64,000 nucleotides of DNA, from positions 1 to 64,000 of the forward strand of contig JARYZH020000246.1 in assembly GCA_030021035.2 (NCBI GenBank). The letters are read 5' to 3'. Below the pieces are notes generated by a model. It saw only the letters and a program-made list of their open reading frames with translations, was not told the DNA's origin and searched no databases. Positions 22,620 to 34,892 of the stretch are shown one piece after another. Every line of letters starts with the position of its first letter. Position 1 is the first letter of the stretch. Source of the stretch: Notholithocarpus densiflorus (Eukaryota > Streptophyta > Magnoliopsida > Fagales > Fagaceae). Both the position numbers and the translations under genes were made by a program.

Positions 22620-23110
22620 TGGGGTTTGTTAGTTTTTTGGATTTAAGTTTTATAAAATTGGATAGAGATTTATGCAAATGGTCAATTGATAATTTTGACA
22701 TAAATTCGTATGCACTAGATATTTCTGGTTAGATGTGACCGATATTCATTGGAGATGTATAATATTTCTAGGATTAAAATTAAAGGAAGTTAATGTATCT
22801 ATTACTGTGAGCGCGGAAGAGATAAATCATATATGCCAACAATATGGACCAAATGTGGAAGGGAGTATACTGATTAACCTATTAGAGGGTAAGTTGAAGG
22901 AGATGGAAACACTAGGAAATGGATTTGTGGGTTGTTTTTTGCTATTTTTATTGAAATAAAAGACCATTTGACGAGATTAGAAACTTGAATTGGGCGAAGT
23001 TCGTGTTGGATTTTCTCATTCAAGGTGGGCACAAATATAAAAACAAGAATCATGTTGGTGTTAATGGTTGCATGCTGTTCTTAATGGTAATTTGTAGTAA
23101 ATAGTTACAT
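22620..23110 (+). pseudogene. Decayed unknown coding remnant, left arm
   Basis: The plus strand retains, over several frame changes and stops, a peptide trail with IKLDRDLCKWSIDNFD, ITVSAEEINHICQQYGPNVE and LLEGKLKEMETLGN. The same trail is read from the right arm. The pattern '..LD..G....I...EYIL..K..GVDV' resembles transposon-associated plant mobile-domain-like or Ulp1-associated ORFs, but I do not recognise a defined family. Confidence 0.45.
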
Positions 23111-23439
23111 TCAAGAATATGATTTTGTTTATTAAATTTCTATGATCCTTTTATACATATTGCAATTGTTTTATTTTGAGCATGTTGACATTAAAATGAA
23201 TGTTGAACACGTGCCCAAACAACTTTGGCCATGTATTTGCTTAACTTCTTATTTTCCCTAGTAAAAAAACGTGGCCAAAGTCATTTGGACACATGTTCAA
23301 CATTCATTTCAAGGTTAACATGCTCAAAATAAAACAATTGCAATACGTATAAAATGGTCATTGAAATTTAATCAAAAGAGTCATAGAAATTTAATAAACA
23401 ACATTATATTCTTGAATGTAATTATTTGTTACAAATTAC

Positions 23440-23990
23440 CATTAAGAATAGCACGCAACCATTAATGCTAACATGATTCTTGTCTTTATATTTACTCACA
23501 CCTTGATTGAGAAAATCCAACACAAACTTTGCTCAATTCAAGTTTTTAATCTCTTCAATATTATGGAGTATTGAAATAAAAGACCATTTGACATAAGGTT
23601 TTGTTGTGGGACATGATAAAGTACCTAATACAAACAACAAAGAATAACCCACAAATTCATTTCCTGATGTTTCCATCTCCTACAACTTACCCTCTAAAAG
23701 GTTAATAGGTAGATCCCTTTCCAAATTTAGCCCATATTTTGGCTTATATGATTTATCTCTTTTGGACTCGCAATAGTAGATACATCAACTCCCTTTGATT
23801 TTGTTCTTAGAATATATTCTTCATCTCCAATGGATATCGGTAACATCTTACCACAAAGATCCAATGTGCACAAATTTAGGTCAAAATTATCAATTAACCA
23901 TTTGCATAAATATCTATCCAATTTTATAAAAATTAAATCCAAAAAATTTCCAAACCTAACTCTTGAATGACAGATTTTTTTCTTTCATTT
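23440..23990 (-). pseudogene. Decayed unknown coding remnant, right arm
   Basis: The minus strand reads DLIFIKLDRYLCKWLIDNFD, then LCTLDLCGKMLPISIGDEEY, then KSKGVDVSTIASPKEINHIS. It is the better preserved version of the remnant in the left arm. The frame breaks after ISQNMG and a trail of LLEG-type sequence follows. Function unknown. Confidence 0.45.
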
Positions 23991-24929
23991 AAATTGTTAA
24001 CCATTATACGAACATGATTAGGGGTACACTAAGTATTTATTGAAACTAGCATTATATGATGAACAAAAGTGGTTTCTTAACGAAATTTACTATATAGTAA
24101 TGCATGTTAAAAGTTTCATAGGTAAATACTTTATGTGATTTACAATGAATGTTACTTGTCAAATTGGCATAATTTTTAGAATTCTCACATGCTTCATTCT
24201 TGAACTCTAATTTAGAGTCTTCGTCAAGATTTCTCAACTTTTATTTAATCTTATTCTTAACCTGTAATGTTAGATATTCATACTCAAGTAATATGTTCAT
24301 GAATATGTCAATTAAATAATAACAATTACCTTAAAAATATAAGTATTATGCAACTTATAGCTACGCTTATCTTATTGACAATGCCTTTTGCTTTCATAGA
24401 TTCTATTTGCTTTTTACTGCAAATCCAAATTTAATAACTTAGATAATTTTAAATAAATCAATAAGGAAAATAATATAAGTGGATATATAATGAATAGCTT
24501 GAATCTTACTAATAAAACTCACATTTCAGTGCCTCTCAAATTCCCAAAATTAAATGAAAAATAATAGGGTGATGCAAGCTTTTGCTCTAAATCAATGGTT
24601 GATAAAAATTCAATACAAAATTCAAAAATCAAGTTGTATCTTTATTATGGCTTTAAAGTTATGTTAGTCAAAAACTCTAACCTTTTATTTTAGCATTTCC
24701 AATAATCAAATTGTCTTAGAACTAAACTTCTCAGAGAAGCATTTTATAAAACATATAAAGTGCAATAACAACGAAGCCCTTCTAATTTACTTGATCTGAA
24801 TCTTAATGCATCCTTATTCTACTAACTCTTCCAAATATGCATTTAGCTTAGTTGTTCAATAGTAACATACAACATAGTAGTTGACTATTAGTTTAGAATT
24901 CTATTTAGAATAAAGTTTTGACTTGCATC

Positions 24930-25630
24930 CAATAAAGTTTATTAAAAAAAAAAAAACTGCCTAAAAAGCGATGGCATCTTTTCTAATTTTCTTTTCTAAA
25001 CAACGTCTTTTGGGGTGTGTTAATGACAATATTCTAATAAATCTTATCAAAAAAAAAAAAAGGAACATTGACATTGTCACTAGTTTATGGTTTAAATTTG
25101 AAATATTTTTAAAATTGGAGAGTTAAATGTAAAGAGTTTAATTTACAACCAACCTCAAATTATGGGATGCAAAATTTAATTATCTTTTTCTTTAAGATTT
25201 AAACTTAGAAACTTTTTCAACTATACCACGTTTTTTTTAAAATTTATAATTAAGGTCCAAGGCAACTATAATTTCAAAATTAAGCACTATAATTGTACTA
25301 TAACCAAATTTCTTTTTTAATATGTAAATTATATGCTTCCTGGGTAAGTCTAGAATACATGATCCTACCGTACACCTTACTTTTACAAAAAAAAAAAAAA
25401 AAAAAAAAAAGTCATTTGTGAACTAGAACTCATTGGCAAATTTCATATTATTAGAGATATATTAGCCCTATAGACCCAAGTTTAATCATACTTTGTGCAC
25501 AAGTCCAATTTCCTACTTGTACTACAAGTTTATTAATTGTAGTTAAGTGTAAGTTAGTTTCGGGTTTAGCCTACTATACATATCAATGTTGGGTTTATTG
25601 TAATACAAAATTTATACTTTACTCTTATAA
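24930..25630. other. Intergenic, with poly(A) runs
   Basis: No gene is seen. There are A runs at 24942-24953, 25049-25060 and 25387-25410. Confidence 0.5.
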
Positions 25631-25635
25631 TAAAA

Positions 25636-25959
25636 ATGCCCTTAAGAGTTTAACCAGGCCACCAAGAGCGTTAGCATCATCACTTTTCATGAGTTCTTCA
25701 GCCACTTCTACAGGACTGACCTTTACATTCTCACTTCACTCTCTCCAAAAGAGTGGGTGATGAATGTCAAGATAATTGGAAACCAAGAGCTTGAACCCCT
25801 TAATGGTTCAATAGGTCAAACGAATGTTAATGTACATGTGACCAGGATTTAACAACGCAGGGTCAAGTTGATCCTTGTGGTAGGTAGTGAATACAAAGAT
25901 ACTGTCTTCTCCACATAGACCATCAATGAAGTTTAACATCCCCAAGAGTGTGACATAGG
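25636..25959 (-). pseudogene. AAA-ATPase last-exon pseudogene
   Basis: Read on the minus strand from 25959, the sequence gives VTLLGMLNFIDGL, then VFTTYHKDQLDPALLNPG, then a stop in place of the Cys of 'SYC'. GFKLLVSNYLDIHHPLF follows, then another stop, then VSPVEVAEELMKSDDAN with GGLVKLLRA. It aligns along its length with exon 2 of the intact AAA-ATPase at 37831-38223 (FTLSGLLNFIDGLWSSCGDE, VFTTNHKDRLDPALLRPGR, TPAEIAEELLKSDGND). The Arg of RPGR is changed, two stops are present and the exon 1 part is missing, so it is a dead local duplicate in opposite orientation, about 10 kb from the gene. Confidence 0.85.
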
Positions 25960-26097
25960 AAAGTAGTAAAAGTTTTAAAATTTATAATAACGAGAGACTT
26001 TATTATTTGAATTAATTGAAACCAACCTAGTGAGTATTGTATTTTCAGTCTGATTGGATTAGTTGTTTTAAAATGTGCAATTAAAAAAAGGCGAAAA

Positions 26098-26860
26098 ATC
26101 CATTTTCGTCCCTACATTTTCACACGATTCCCACTTTGATCTCTAACTTTTTTTTCCACCACTTTTACTCCCTATCTTGGAAAACGCGTCTCGTTTTTGT
26201 CCTTGCTGTTACATCAGAGACGGAAAATACACACGTGGCAAACAGAGAAGGAAAAGAAGAACAACCAGAAATGGAAGAAGGAAAAACCCACAGGAAGAAG
26301 AAGAATCATCCACCAAACCCACCAATGATTACACACAAAATCATAACCGACCCACCATTCAATTCCAAAAAATTAACCCAAATCAAACTAGACCCACCAA
26401 AATTTTCACCGTGAAATCCACAATTTCACTTTCTGCAAAGACCAAATTCGTTCCCCCATCCAACAATGACCACCATATGAAAACCTTCTGCAGGAAAAAG
26501 ATCTAAAGAAGAACCCACATGAAGAAGAAGAAGAAAAAACCCAAACCTATAGAAGATTTGAAGAGGAACCCACATGAAGATGAAGAAACCCAAACCCAGT
26601 AAAAACCCAGATTTTCTTTATAAAACTCGAGCCTAAAAGGTGAGTTCCATGTGGAATATTCTCCATGCCAGCTGTGTGCCATTCCACATGCCAGCTGTGT
26701 GCCAGCGCACTGAAACTCAAGTTTTAAAAGCTCCATATATTTTTCACCAAAATCGAGTTTTAAAAACTCGAGATGCTATTTTTCCAAATCGTTTTTGAAA
26801 CGTGACAGTTAATGAAATTGTTATAAAATTAATGTTAAATGCAAAAAAAAAAAATTCGCA
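26098..26860. repeat. DNA-transposon relic
   Basis: The left edge has a 'cgtccctacattttcacacg' / 'ttgatctctaact' segment of the sort that begins many plant MULE and MITE ends. The right part (26620-26775) has AAAACTCGAG / CTCGAGTTTT motifs like those at 1240-1440 and a tandem 'atgccagctgtgtgcca' pair. The overlapping open frames at 26136-26506 are low-complexity. Ends are not defined. Confidence 0.4.
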
Positions 26861-27922
26861 ATTCAACCCCTCCGATTAATTTTTGCAGTTAAGTGACACA
26901 TCATTGCATTGATATGTTTTGTTTTTGCCGGTAAGCTCCAAACGACGAAGTTTTGCCCAAGTGAAAACACAAAATTGGTGCTTGCGTAGGAGGCCGAAGC
27001 GGTAGAGAGAGTGGCGGAGGGAGAGAGAGAACTGGGATTATCACAGAGCGTTGCAGAGGTGAGAGCTTTGCGTGGTTCTCGGCGTACGCGATCTCCTTCC
27101 CCACCACTCTCACCCTCTCCCTTCCCAAACCTCTACTACTATCTGTTAAGAGCAAGTGTTGAGGACATATGTCACGCATCATTGTGATTTACACTGTTTC
27201 AGCCAAACTCAAAAATCAAAAACAAAGCCCCACTGTCTGAAGCATCACCGCAGTCAATCAGGAACCAGTAAAAAATTCAAAAAAAAAAATCCCTTGCCAT
27301 GTTTCTCATCCCATCAATCCACACTAGTAAGTAGTAACCCACACACCATTGAACCACCATAAACCCACCAATCAAAAAAGAAAAGAAAACAATCTGTCAA
27401 AACCCACAAATTTCAGAACCACCGTATTCCTACCAAAGCCACCATCCACCGGAAATCCACCACGTCCGAACCTTTATATCACCGGTAACCCATCCATCGC
27501 AAACCCCATCATTTAAAACCCAACCACCGCAAATGACAGCTCCACCACAGATTGAAAATCCTTACCCAAACCCATGCCACCGATAAACTGAAGCTCCCAG
27601 ATTACAAGAACTGCCACCACCGAAATCCCATCAACGCCACTGCTGCAAGAGCCGCCACCACCATGGCCCTCACTTGATCAGTACCACGCTGCAACAATTC
27701 CACAAGCAATCCAACGACCCGATATCAAATAGGTAACCCTGGGGGTTTTGCTTTTGATTTTTGAGTTTGGTTGATAGTTTTTTTTTTTTTCTTTTTTTTT
27801 TTGAGAAAGAGTTTGGTTGATAGTTGATACGGTTTTTTTGTTTGTTTTTGTTTATTTTTTCCATTGAAACTGATTCGGTGTTTTTATTTTATTTTATTGT
27901 AACTGATATGGTGTTTTTTCTA

Positions 27923-28702
27923 TGAGAAGTGATAGGTCCACAACATTTTCATAATATTTACACAACAAATTATAGGTGGTTAGTTGTTATTAGTTCAAAT
28001 TTGAACCTAACATTAAGGCTCCGCTTGGGAGGAAGGAATGGAATGGAATGGAAAGGAATAAAAAGAATAATTTTAGAATATTCTTCCCTTCTCTTGTTTG
28101 GGAGTTTTAATGGAGGGAATGGAAAGTCCATTCCCTTGTTTGGGAGTTTAAGTGAGAGGGAATGGAATGGGTAGGAGGGAACACTCATTCCTCTCTATTC
28201 CCTTAAAACCTCAAATTTTCATTCCCTCCGAAATTGAGAGGAATGGGAGGGAATGGAATTAGATTTAATGATTTTTTTACTAAAACTCCCAAAATACCCC
28301 TATATATTCAACTCTTTATTTTAAAATAGGGGTCTAATAGTAATATTGTCATAAAATGATTTCATTCCATTCTCTCCATGTTGCTCCCAAACAGGATTAC
28401 TTACATTCCATTCATTTTCATTCCTTTCCATTCCTTTATTTTAAAACATCCAATCAAGGTTACTTAATTCCATTGCATTCCATTCTTTTCCATTCCTTTC
28501 CCTTACTTAAATACATTCTATTCCATTCCATTCCTTTCCATTCCCTTATGACCATCTCATTCCATTCTATTCCATTCCCTTATGAACTCCCAAGCGGAGC
28601 CTAAGATTACTTTTTTACTCCAACAATAACAACCAGTAACAACCTGCCACTTAAAATTTGTTGTAAAAATGTTGTAAAAATATTGTGGACATATCATTTC
28701 TC
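27923..28702. mobile_element. MITE with long imperfect terminal repeats, split by another MITE
   Basis: The left end GAAGTGATAGGTCCACAACA and the inverse of the right end GAAATGATATGTCCACAATA match, and the match continues for about 45 bp (…ACAACAAATT). Without the nested element at 28017-28601 it is about 195 bp. A clear target duplication is not seen. Confidence 0.65.
28017..28601. mobile_element. Tourist-like (PIF/Harbinger) MITE
   Basis: The perfect inverted ends GGCTCCGCTTGGGAG / CTCCCAAGCGGAGCC are flanked by TAA on both sides (28014-28016, 28602-28604). A TAA target duplication is typical of PIF/Harbinger. The 585 bp element is dominated by GGAATGGAAT-type repeats and their inverse (CATTCC), so the whole element can fold. 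No transposase. Confidence 0.85.
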
Positions 28703-28912
28703 TTTTTATCTTACTTTGGTTGAAATTAAGCTTGAGTTTTGTGGTTTCAGTTTGGGCAAAACTGAGTTGTATGGGCTGATCGCAATGATGTGTCACTTAA
28801 CTTCAAAAACTGATCAAAAGGGGCGAATTGCTAACGGAACAAAACTTCAGAGTGTAAAATCAAAATTTTGAAACTTTGGGAGTGTAAAATCCAAACAACT
28901 CCAAACTTTAGG

Positions 28913-31900
28913 TGTCACGCCCCAAACCCAATACCCGGATTTATGACCATGACCGGCATGTTAATATCAAGCCTAAACCTGGTATTAACAAGAACCAACT
29001 TAACTTTTAAAAACTTTTATAAAGCTTCTCTCTTTCTTTCCATTCTTGTTTCTTTACTTAAATGATATAACTTTTCACTTGACATTCAGAGCATCTACAT
29101 TATACTCAAAGAATAACATAATCCACCAGTTACTCAAATTCTAAATTTCACATAATACATCTCTTAGTACTTTAAGGTACACAACTTTCATTAAATCCTA
29201 AAATTAACCATAATACAAATCTAAACATCAAGTTGCTAATTTAGGATCCATACATATAAAACTAAAACCAGCTCCTTCCAAAACTCGACTAAGGCTCCAT
29301 CTGCTTCAAAATAAAACCTATTGACTGAAAGAGCAGAAGGGGTGAGTGAGCTACACAACTTAATAAAGGTAAGATATATGAGAATTTAATAAGGATGCAT
29401 GTAAATCAAATCATTTAATTCTATAAATATGCAGATAGGAGAACATCTTTTCATGCATAGTATTTTATACTATTCGTAATAATATCTTATACGCTCTTCA
29501 TAGAAAAATAATTGTTCTCCTTTTTCTTATCAGAATAATATTACTAAAACCTTTCGGATTGAACTTTTTTCCTTTCTTACAAAGTCACCAAATATAATAT
29601 TGATTATTTAAAATCATATACATACATACATATATGTATATATATATTCTTATTACAAAATAATCATTTTAACTTAAATTAGATAATTGGTAACTTTGTC
29701 TTAAACTAGAAACATCTTAAAGAATAACAAAACTTTTCTTCATAAACTTCTTCTCGTAAAATATTATAATTTCTATAGTCATAAAACTTAACGTTTTATA
29801 AAGAACAGATATCTTATAACTTTTTAACATAAACTTGTACTTTCATCAGAAGCTTTATCTTTAAAGCGTAACAAAACTTCAGAAACTCTTATCTTTTAAA
29901 GAACATCTTTTCTTTTCATCATAAACTTCTTTTTCATGAAAGCTTTTAACTTTTCATAATGCATTTAAATAAAATCATTCTCTCATGATTAATAACATAA
30001 TATAGCTGTTTATAAATAACTTATTGGTTAGTCCATATCTGATAAGTCTGTACTTATTTGGGAGGCTTCTAGCACCACTGTGCTAGGCATCCAGCATTCT
30101 CCACAATGCCAGGTATTCCCGGGATCACATCATAATACATATCTTTCAACCATGGGGGTAGGTTGACTTCCTCCACAAGTTGGTTGTAACCAACAAGGGC
30201 AGGTACAGCAGAGCCAGTCCCATTTAATGGCCAATCAAATAACATTTTCCATGGAAAGCCAGTAATTAACCCCTACCGACAAAGTTCAGATCACCAGAGG
30301 ACATAACCCGAAAACATTTCATACTTATACATCATACTGAAATTCATAGTTTGCATAACATTTCATAATAAAAGCATTTTCATTGTTTTCTTTAAATATC
30401 ATGTTCGTGGAATTAGTAATAGTATCAATATGCTTAAATCATATACATAAGGTTTCGAAAGCTCACGAACATATCTTTATCTGAAACATGCTTATATGCC
30501 ATATCTCTAATAAAAAATCTTTTAATGCATAATATACTTTAAAATAACCTCATGACTTACCAAATGCCCATATAACTTATCCCTTACTTGAAAGCAGAGG
30601 AATTGAAAGCCTACAGTCGAAGGAGCTTAGACTTGGGAACTGGTGATACCTAAACCAAATATCAAAGTTTATTACTATCCATTATTCCTTATCATAAACT
30701 TACACATTTATCTCAAAGCCTATCTCTTATAATCAAGGAAATCATAATCTCACCTCAACGAGGTTCTCACAAACACAAAATACATTCATCAAACATCATG
30801 ATGTATTAAATCATAGAGAAACCAACATTCTCACATTAATCTCATATCTCTAGAAGAGTCAACTTCATTTCAAAAGGTGCTTTGAGATTGGAAGCAAGGG
30901 TGCATGCATAAACTTACACAAGGCGACATACAGCATGAACAAAACAGCTTCATAAAAACAACAGGCGGATGGTTTAGAACCCCTCCCATGAGTACTAAAC
31001 CTTGAACCAAGTTATACAAAATTTAGTTATGATCTAGACATACCAAATGATGAGCATAATAAATTATAGCTCAAATCATTCACCCTAACTTTAGAATTAA
31101 ATCCTCAAAGTTAGGCATGTCCCTTACTGTTCACTGTTTTATTCCAGCAGCATATACTTCACTTATAAAATACAAATGGGCTATCAATTCACATCCAAAA
31201 TTCATGAAATTTTACAGAGCAACTCCCCTGGATGTCTAGTAAATACCATATTAATTTCGGAATCAAAGCATAAAACTATAATTTACTAAAAATCATACAA
31301 TACAGCATACTCAAATCTGTCCTGACAGAATTTCATACAATTTAGAAATTAAACCATTATTTTTATATTGATCCAAATACTGTGAGACCACTTCCAATAC
31401 AACCATATGTGTCTTAGCATTCGTAAGAACTACTCCTAGCATCCTAAATCACTGTATACAATTTAATACATGGTTTACCATACATAAACACAGAATCTGT
31501 CACAGTGACAGATTTGCAACATTTTCTTGTAAATTCACAAACAATTATCAAACGATGGTATTTTCATATGAAATTTAATACACACATACTAGACATATTA
31601 TATAATAATTTTCAACAAACCTTTTACACATAGCTATTCTAGAAAAATACAGGATTTATAATGACCAAACAGGTTAACCAGTGAGTGCAACTCTGAACAA
31701 GTTCATGCACTAACTCTCAACAAGCTTCAATTACTTAATCAACTACACATTCAACACCTCAATTAACAATTCCATACAGTTAATCTAGCTATTTTACTCA
31801 TTTTAATACTTACTTATAACAGATTTTATCTTAGTCTATCATCTAGGAGCACATGTAAGCACAACAATGATTCAATTCGAATTAATCAACAATCTCTAGA

Positions 31901-32689
31901 ATCCAACTCATATACAAAATCATATAACCATCACTTAGGTTTAAATGGATAAATAGATAAAAGAAATAGATTTTCCCTTACCCTAGGCACGGTTCATGGA
32001 GTGATAGAACTAGAATCACTCTAGCTTTAAATTGGGAACAAAAGCTTGAGAAGAATTGAAGGAAACCTCTTGTTGCTGCTGGACCCGTAGGTGTGAAAGG
32101 GAGAGAAGAATTGAGAGTTTTTTTCTCTTTTGGTGTTGGACCCGTGGGTATGAGAGGGAGAGAGTTCCTTATGGTTCTAGTTGCTTTGAGAAAGTCAAAG
32201 AAGAGATAGAAACAAAGAAAAGGAATACAGAAAGAAGGATAAGAGAAGAACCTTTTGGTGCAGCTAAGAAAATAAGGGAAATGGACTTTGGGTGGGCACG
32301 TGTATTGCTAAGGAAAAAGGGTTGATGAGTCACCCTTGTAACTTTTAAAAATTACTTACCACCCCCTCACAAACTTATATTCTATAAAGGCTCAAACTAT
32401 AAAAATAACTTTGCATATAAACCCTTACTTTTATAATTAATTAAACACCAACAACTATATATATCTAATAACTTAACCACTTAATGTAATTTTGTACATA
32501 CTTAGTATATATTCCTAATACAATCAGTCATTCAATTACTTATAATCTTTACAATTCTTATTCAATAGCATTGTAAAATAATATGCTTATTAAATACTCT
32601 TATATTAATTATAGAAAGAAAGTGGCTTAAAATAATAATTAACCATTCAAACACATAGTTTAATTATAAAGTTGGGTCGGGGTGTTACA
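28913..32689. mobile_element. 3.8 kb solo LTR (chromovirus-like guess)
   Basis: The 3777 bp unit starts TGTCACGCCCC and ends GGGGTGTTACA, flanked by a perfect 5 bp duplication TTAGG (28908-28912 and 32690-32694). It has no gag or pol and no pair of direct repeats inside, so I read it as one very long LTR left alone. LTRs of this size with TGTCACGCCCC-like starts occur in Tekay/Del chromoviruses, which is from memory. The ends are near inverse of each other, so orientation is uncertain. The open frame at 32056-32325 is low-complexity and not a gene. Confidence 0.75.
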
Positions 32690-32876
32690 TTAGGTGTGTA
32701 TTTTATAATTTATCCTAAATTATAAAACAAACTTTAATGATTGGTTTTTGAATTTGAACCATTTTTTTTTTTAAATAATTTTTATTTTTTTATTTTAAGG
32801 TTTGTAAGTGGAACGGTGACATAGCCTATTATGACATAATTTGGATCTTTAAATTATAGAAGAAGGGTTAGATTTA

Positions 32877-33155
32877 GGGTTTGTTTGGATATCGCTTATT
32901 TTGCTGAAAACTGAAAACACTGTAGTAAAATAATTTTTAAATATGTGAATAGTATTGTGGGACCCAATTTTAAAGTTTTTTTTAATAAAGTACTTGTGGG
33001 TCCCGTGAACAGTGCACGGGACTCATTGAAAAAGCAAAAAAACGCTCTTCTCTTCCTGCACAGGACCCACAGTGCACGTTCTCAAAAAAAAAAAAAAAAA
33101 AAAAGAAGGCCAAAACGCAAATGCTGACCTTTTTCAGCTGTATCCAAACGGGTAC
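32877..33155. mobile_element. Tourist-like MITE, copy 1
   Basis: Ends GGGTTTGTTTGGAT and, inverted, ATCCAAACGGGTAC, with TTA on both sides (32874-32876, 33156-33158). The interior shares 'ctgaaaactgaaaacactgt' and 'gtgaatagt..tgtgggaccc' with the copy at 40642, so they are one family. Length 279 bp. Confidence 0.8.
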
Positions 33156-33159
33156 TTAA

Positions 33160-34185
33160 TTATTTAAAGAACTTTATTTGGTAGAGTTTCCTAGAAGCCC
33201 GAGAGGATTTTGATCCAATTTTTCCATATATTTCTTACATTTTTTTTTGTCTGTTGAGAATCCCCATACGTTACATATGGATTACTTCGTGGCCAAGTAT
33301 ATAGTACCTTGTTAGTCAAGAATATCCGATAACGGTATGTTCTCAAAGTCAAACTTGAATGTTTTTCTTAATTTGTTTTTTGTTAATTAATTTACTCTTA
33401 TATTATATTATATTATGCAAATTCTTTTTCTTTTGTTTTTGACAAGATATTATGCAAATTCTTTTTATATGGTATGAATAAGCAGTATGCAGAGTTTCCA
33501 TATATCCCTAACAGGTCATGTGAATAATTTAATCTTTTTTTTTTTTTTGAAAACAAGAAGTTAATCTTAATTCTTAATATTACTTAGTTCCTAAGTTTAC
33601 AGATAATATTTTTGAATTGATATATACTAAAAATCTGAAATTTATATATTTTTATGATAAATAGAAAAATCTGTTAAAGCATTAATTGTTTTTTTTTTCC
33701 ATAAAATTTTCCTATTTTATTAACAAATACTCTTAGGAGTTAGTAAATCCGTTAATTTTTTTCCATTTTTATATATAATACTTTAATTTCTTTCATGTTT
33801 ACAATATAATTGATAATATGAAATTCATTAATTTATACTTAATTATCTTGTCACTCTTGTCACTGCTTTAATATCAACGTTCATTTATTTTAAATCCATG
33901 ATAGATTATTTTCCAAATAACAATCCATGGCAAATTTTGCAATAAATAATAAAAGAGTGGGTGCATGTTAATTAAACTTTTCTTGTGAGTCGGTTGGCTG
34001 CTTTAGAGTCTTTTATTTTATTTTAATTTTTTTATATGGGAAATAGAATACTTTTATTGTGAAATAACAAACCTAAAATCGAACCATGTGTATTTATGGC
34101 TGAAAGAGAAAAATCTTAGCGTTTAAGGAACAGGGTGTCAATTTCTTCAATGAGCGTGCTGCGCAAGTTCGCATGGTCTTCTTCT
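33160..34185. other. AT-rich spacer upstream of the AAA-ATPase, no gene seen
   Basis: Sequence is strongly AT-rich with T runs. The last part would hold the upstream promoter region of the AAA-ATPase. Confidence 0.5.
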
Positions 34186-34190
34186 TTATC

Positions 34191-34200
34191 TTTATAAAGG
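34191..34200 (+). promoter_or_regulatory. Probable TATA box of the AAA-ATPase gene
   Basis: TTTATAAAGG precedes a candidate leader exon that ends at the GT donor near 34371 (tatagag then gtatta). The matching acceptor acag lies at 36361-36364, 43 nt before the start codon. The leader exon and the intron are inferred from splice signals only. Confidence 0.45.
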
Positions 34201-34852
34201 GGTGTGCGTGTTGAATATAGAGAAACACCACTTTGTGAGAATTCTTTCATTCCAACCATATACGCGAGAAAAATTGAGGGTTTTCTCTGGGAGGGTTTTT
34301 CGGGTGCTACAACCACACAGTGACATAGCATTGAAGTATTCAGAGTGGAGATTTTGTTATTCTTATAGAGGTATTATTTTATTTTTCTAATTTATTATAA
34401 AGTATTGTAATTTCTATTTTATTAGGATGGATTGGTCGGATTTGCTTTGTGATTTTTCTAGGGTGTGGTTGATTTTCTTGGTGTTTATGTTATATTTAAA
34501 TTTAAGGCGTAAATACACTTTTGGTCTCTACATTTTGGGCAATTTCTCGATTTAGTCCCTAAACTTATTTTACTCCTATGTCAGTCCTTAATTTTTCAAA
34601 ATCGTTTTTAAAATCGTCTCTACCGTCAACCCGATTACAGAAGAAGCTGATGTGGCAAATTGAAGTGCCAGGTGTCAAAGCCAACTAATAAAATAATAAA
34701 ATATTTTATTTAATATTTTTTAAATGCCACATCAGCATTTTTTGAATTAAAAAAAGCCATGTCAGATTAATTAAAAAAATAAAAATAATTTATATTTTTC
34801 ATTTCAATTTAATTCAAACTAAATTAAAAAAAAAACAAACTTTTAAATCTGA

Positions 34853-34854
<2 letters not shown>

Positions 34855-34892
<38 letters not shown>
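34855..34892 (+). repeat. TTA microsatellite
   Basis: About twelve uninterrupted TTA units lie inside the MULE, just before its C-rich interior. Confidence 0.95.

Larger units (their letters stand above)
21437..24925. repeat. Long inverted repeat (foldback), arms of about 1.7 kb
   Basis: The left arm, about 21437-23233, is matched in reverse by the right arm, about 23269-24925. The spacer is about 35 nt. Easily checked anchors are ggccatg / cgtggcc at the centre, 'gagtatgaatatctaacatt' at 22275 with its inverse at 24270, and 'ataaaatgcttct' at 21635 with its inverse at 24735. Identity by eye is around 85 percent, with small insertions, such as a 41 bp tandem duplication in the left arm (22327-22408). 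No terminal target duplication was found. Both arms carry the same decayed coding remnant. A transcript across it would form a very long hairpin. Confidence 0.85.
26868..32735. mobile_element. TIR element (MULE-like) hosting two MITEs and a solo LTR
   Basis: The left segment 'gttaagtgacacatcattgc' (26888) and the following 'ttttgcccaagtg' (26952) recur inverted on the right (28780-28800 and 28755 region), as does 'caattcgccc' at 28820. The outer right end would lie beyond the solo LTR, near 32700-32715, where 'attttataatttatcc' reads like a MULE end. The left outer end and a target duplication were not found, so superfamily and limits are inferred. The inside (26930-27700) has gene-like GC-richer sequence, but no protein is recognised. 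Confidence 0.45.

Noticed and set aside
26136..26506. Two overlapping plus-strand frames rich in Lys, Pro and Asn
   Set aside because: They overlap in two frames and sit in a transposon relic. Composition alone explains them.
27156..27362. Plus-strand open frame near GC-richer sequence
   Set aside because: The region looks gene-like in base use, but the frame is basic and low-complexity, without start context or domain. It lies inside a TIR element.
32056..32325. Plus-strand open frame, Arg/Glu-rich
   Set aside because: It lies inside the 3.8 kb LTR near its TATA-poor end. Purine-rich sequence explains the charged residues.
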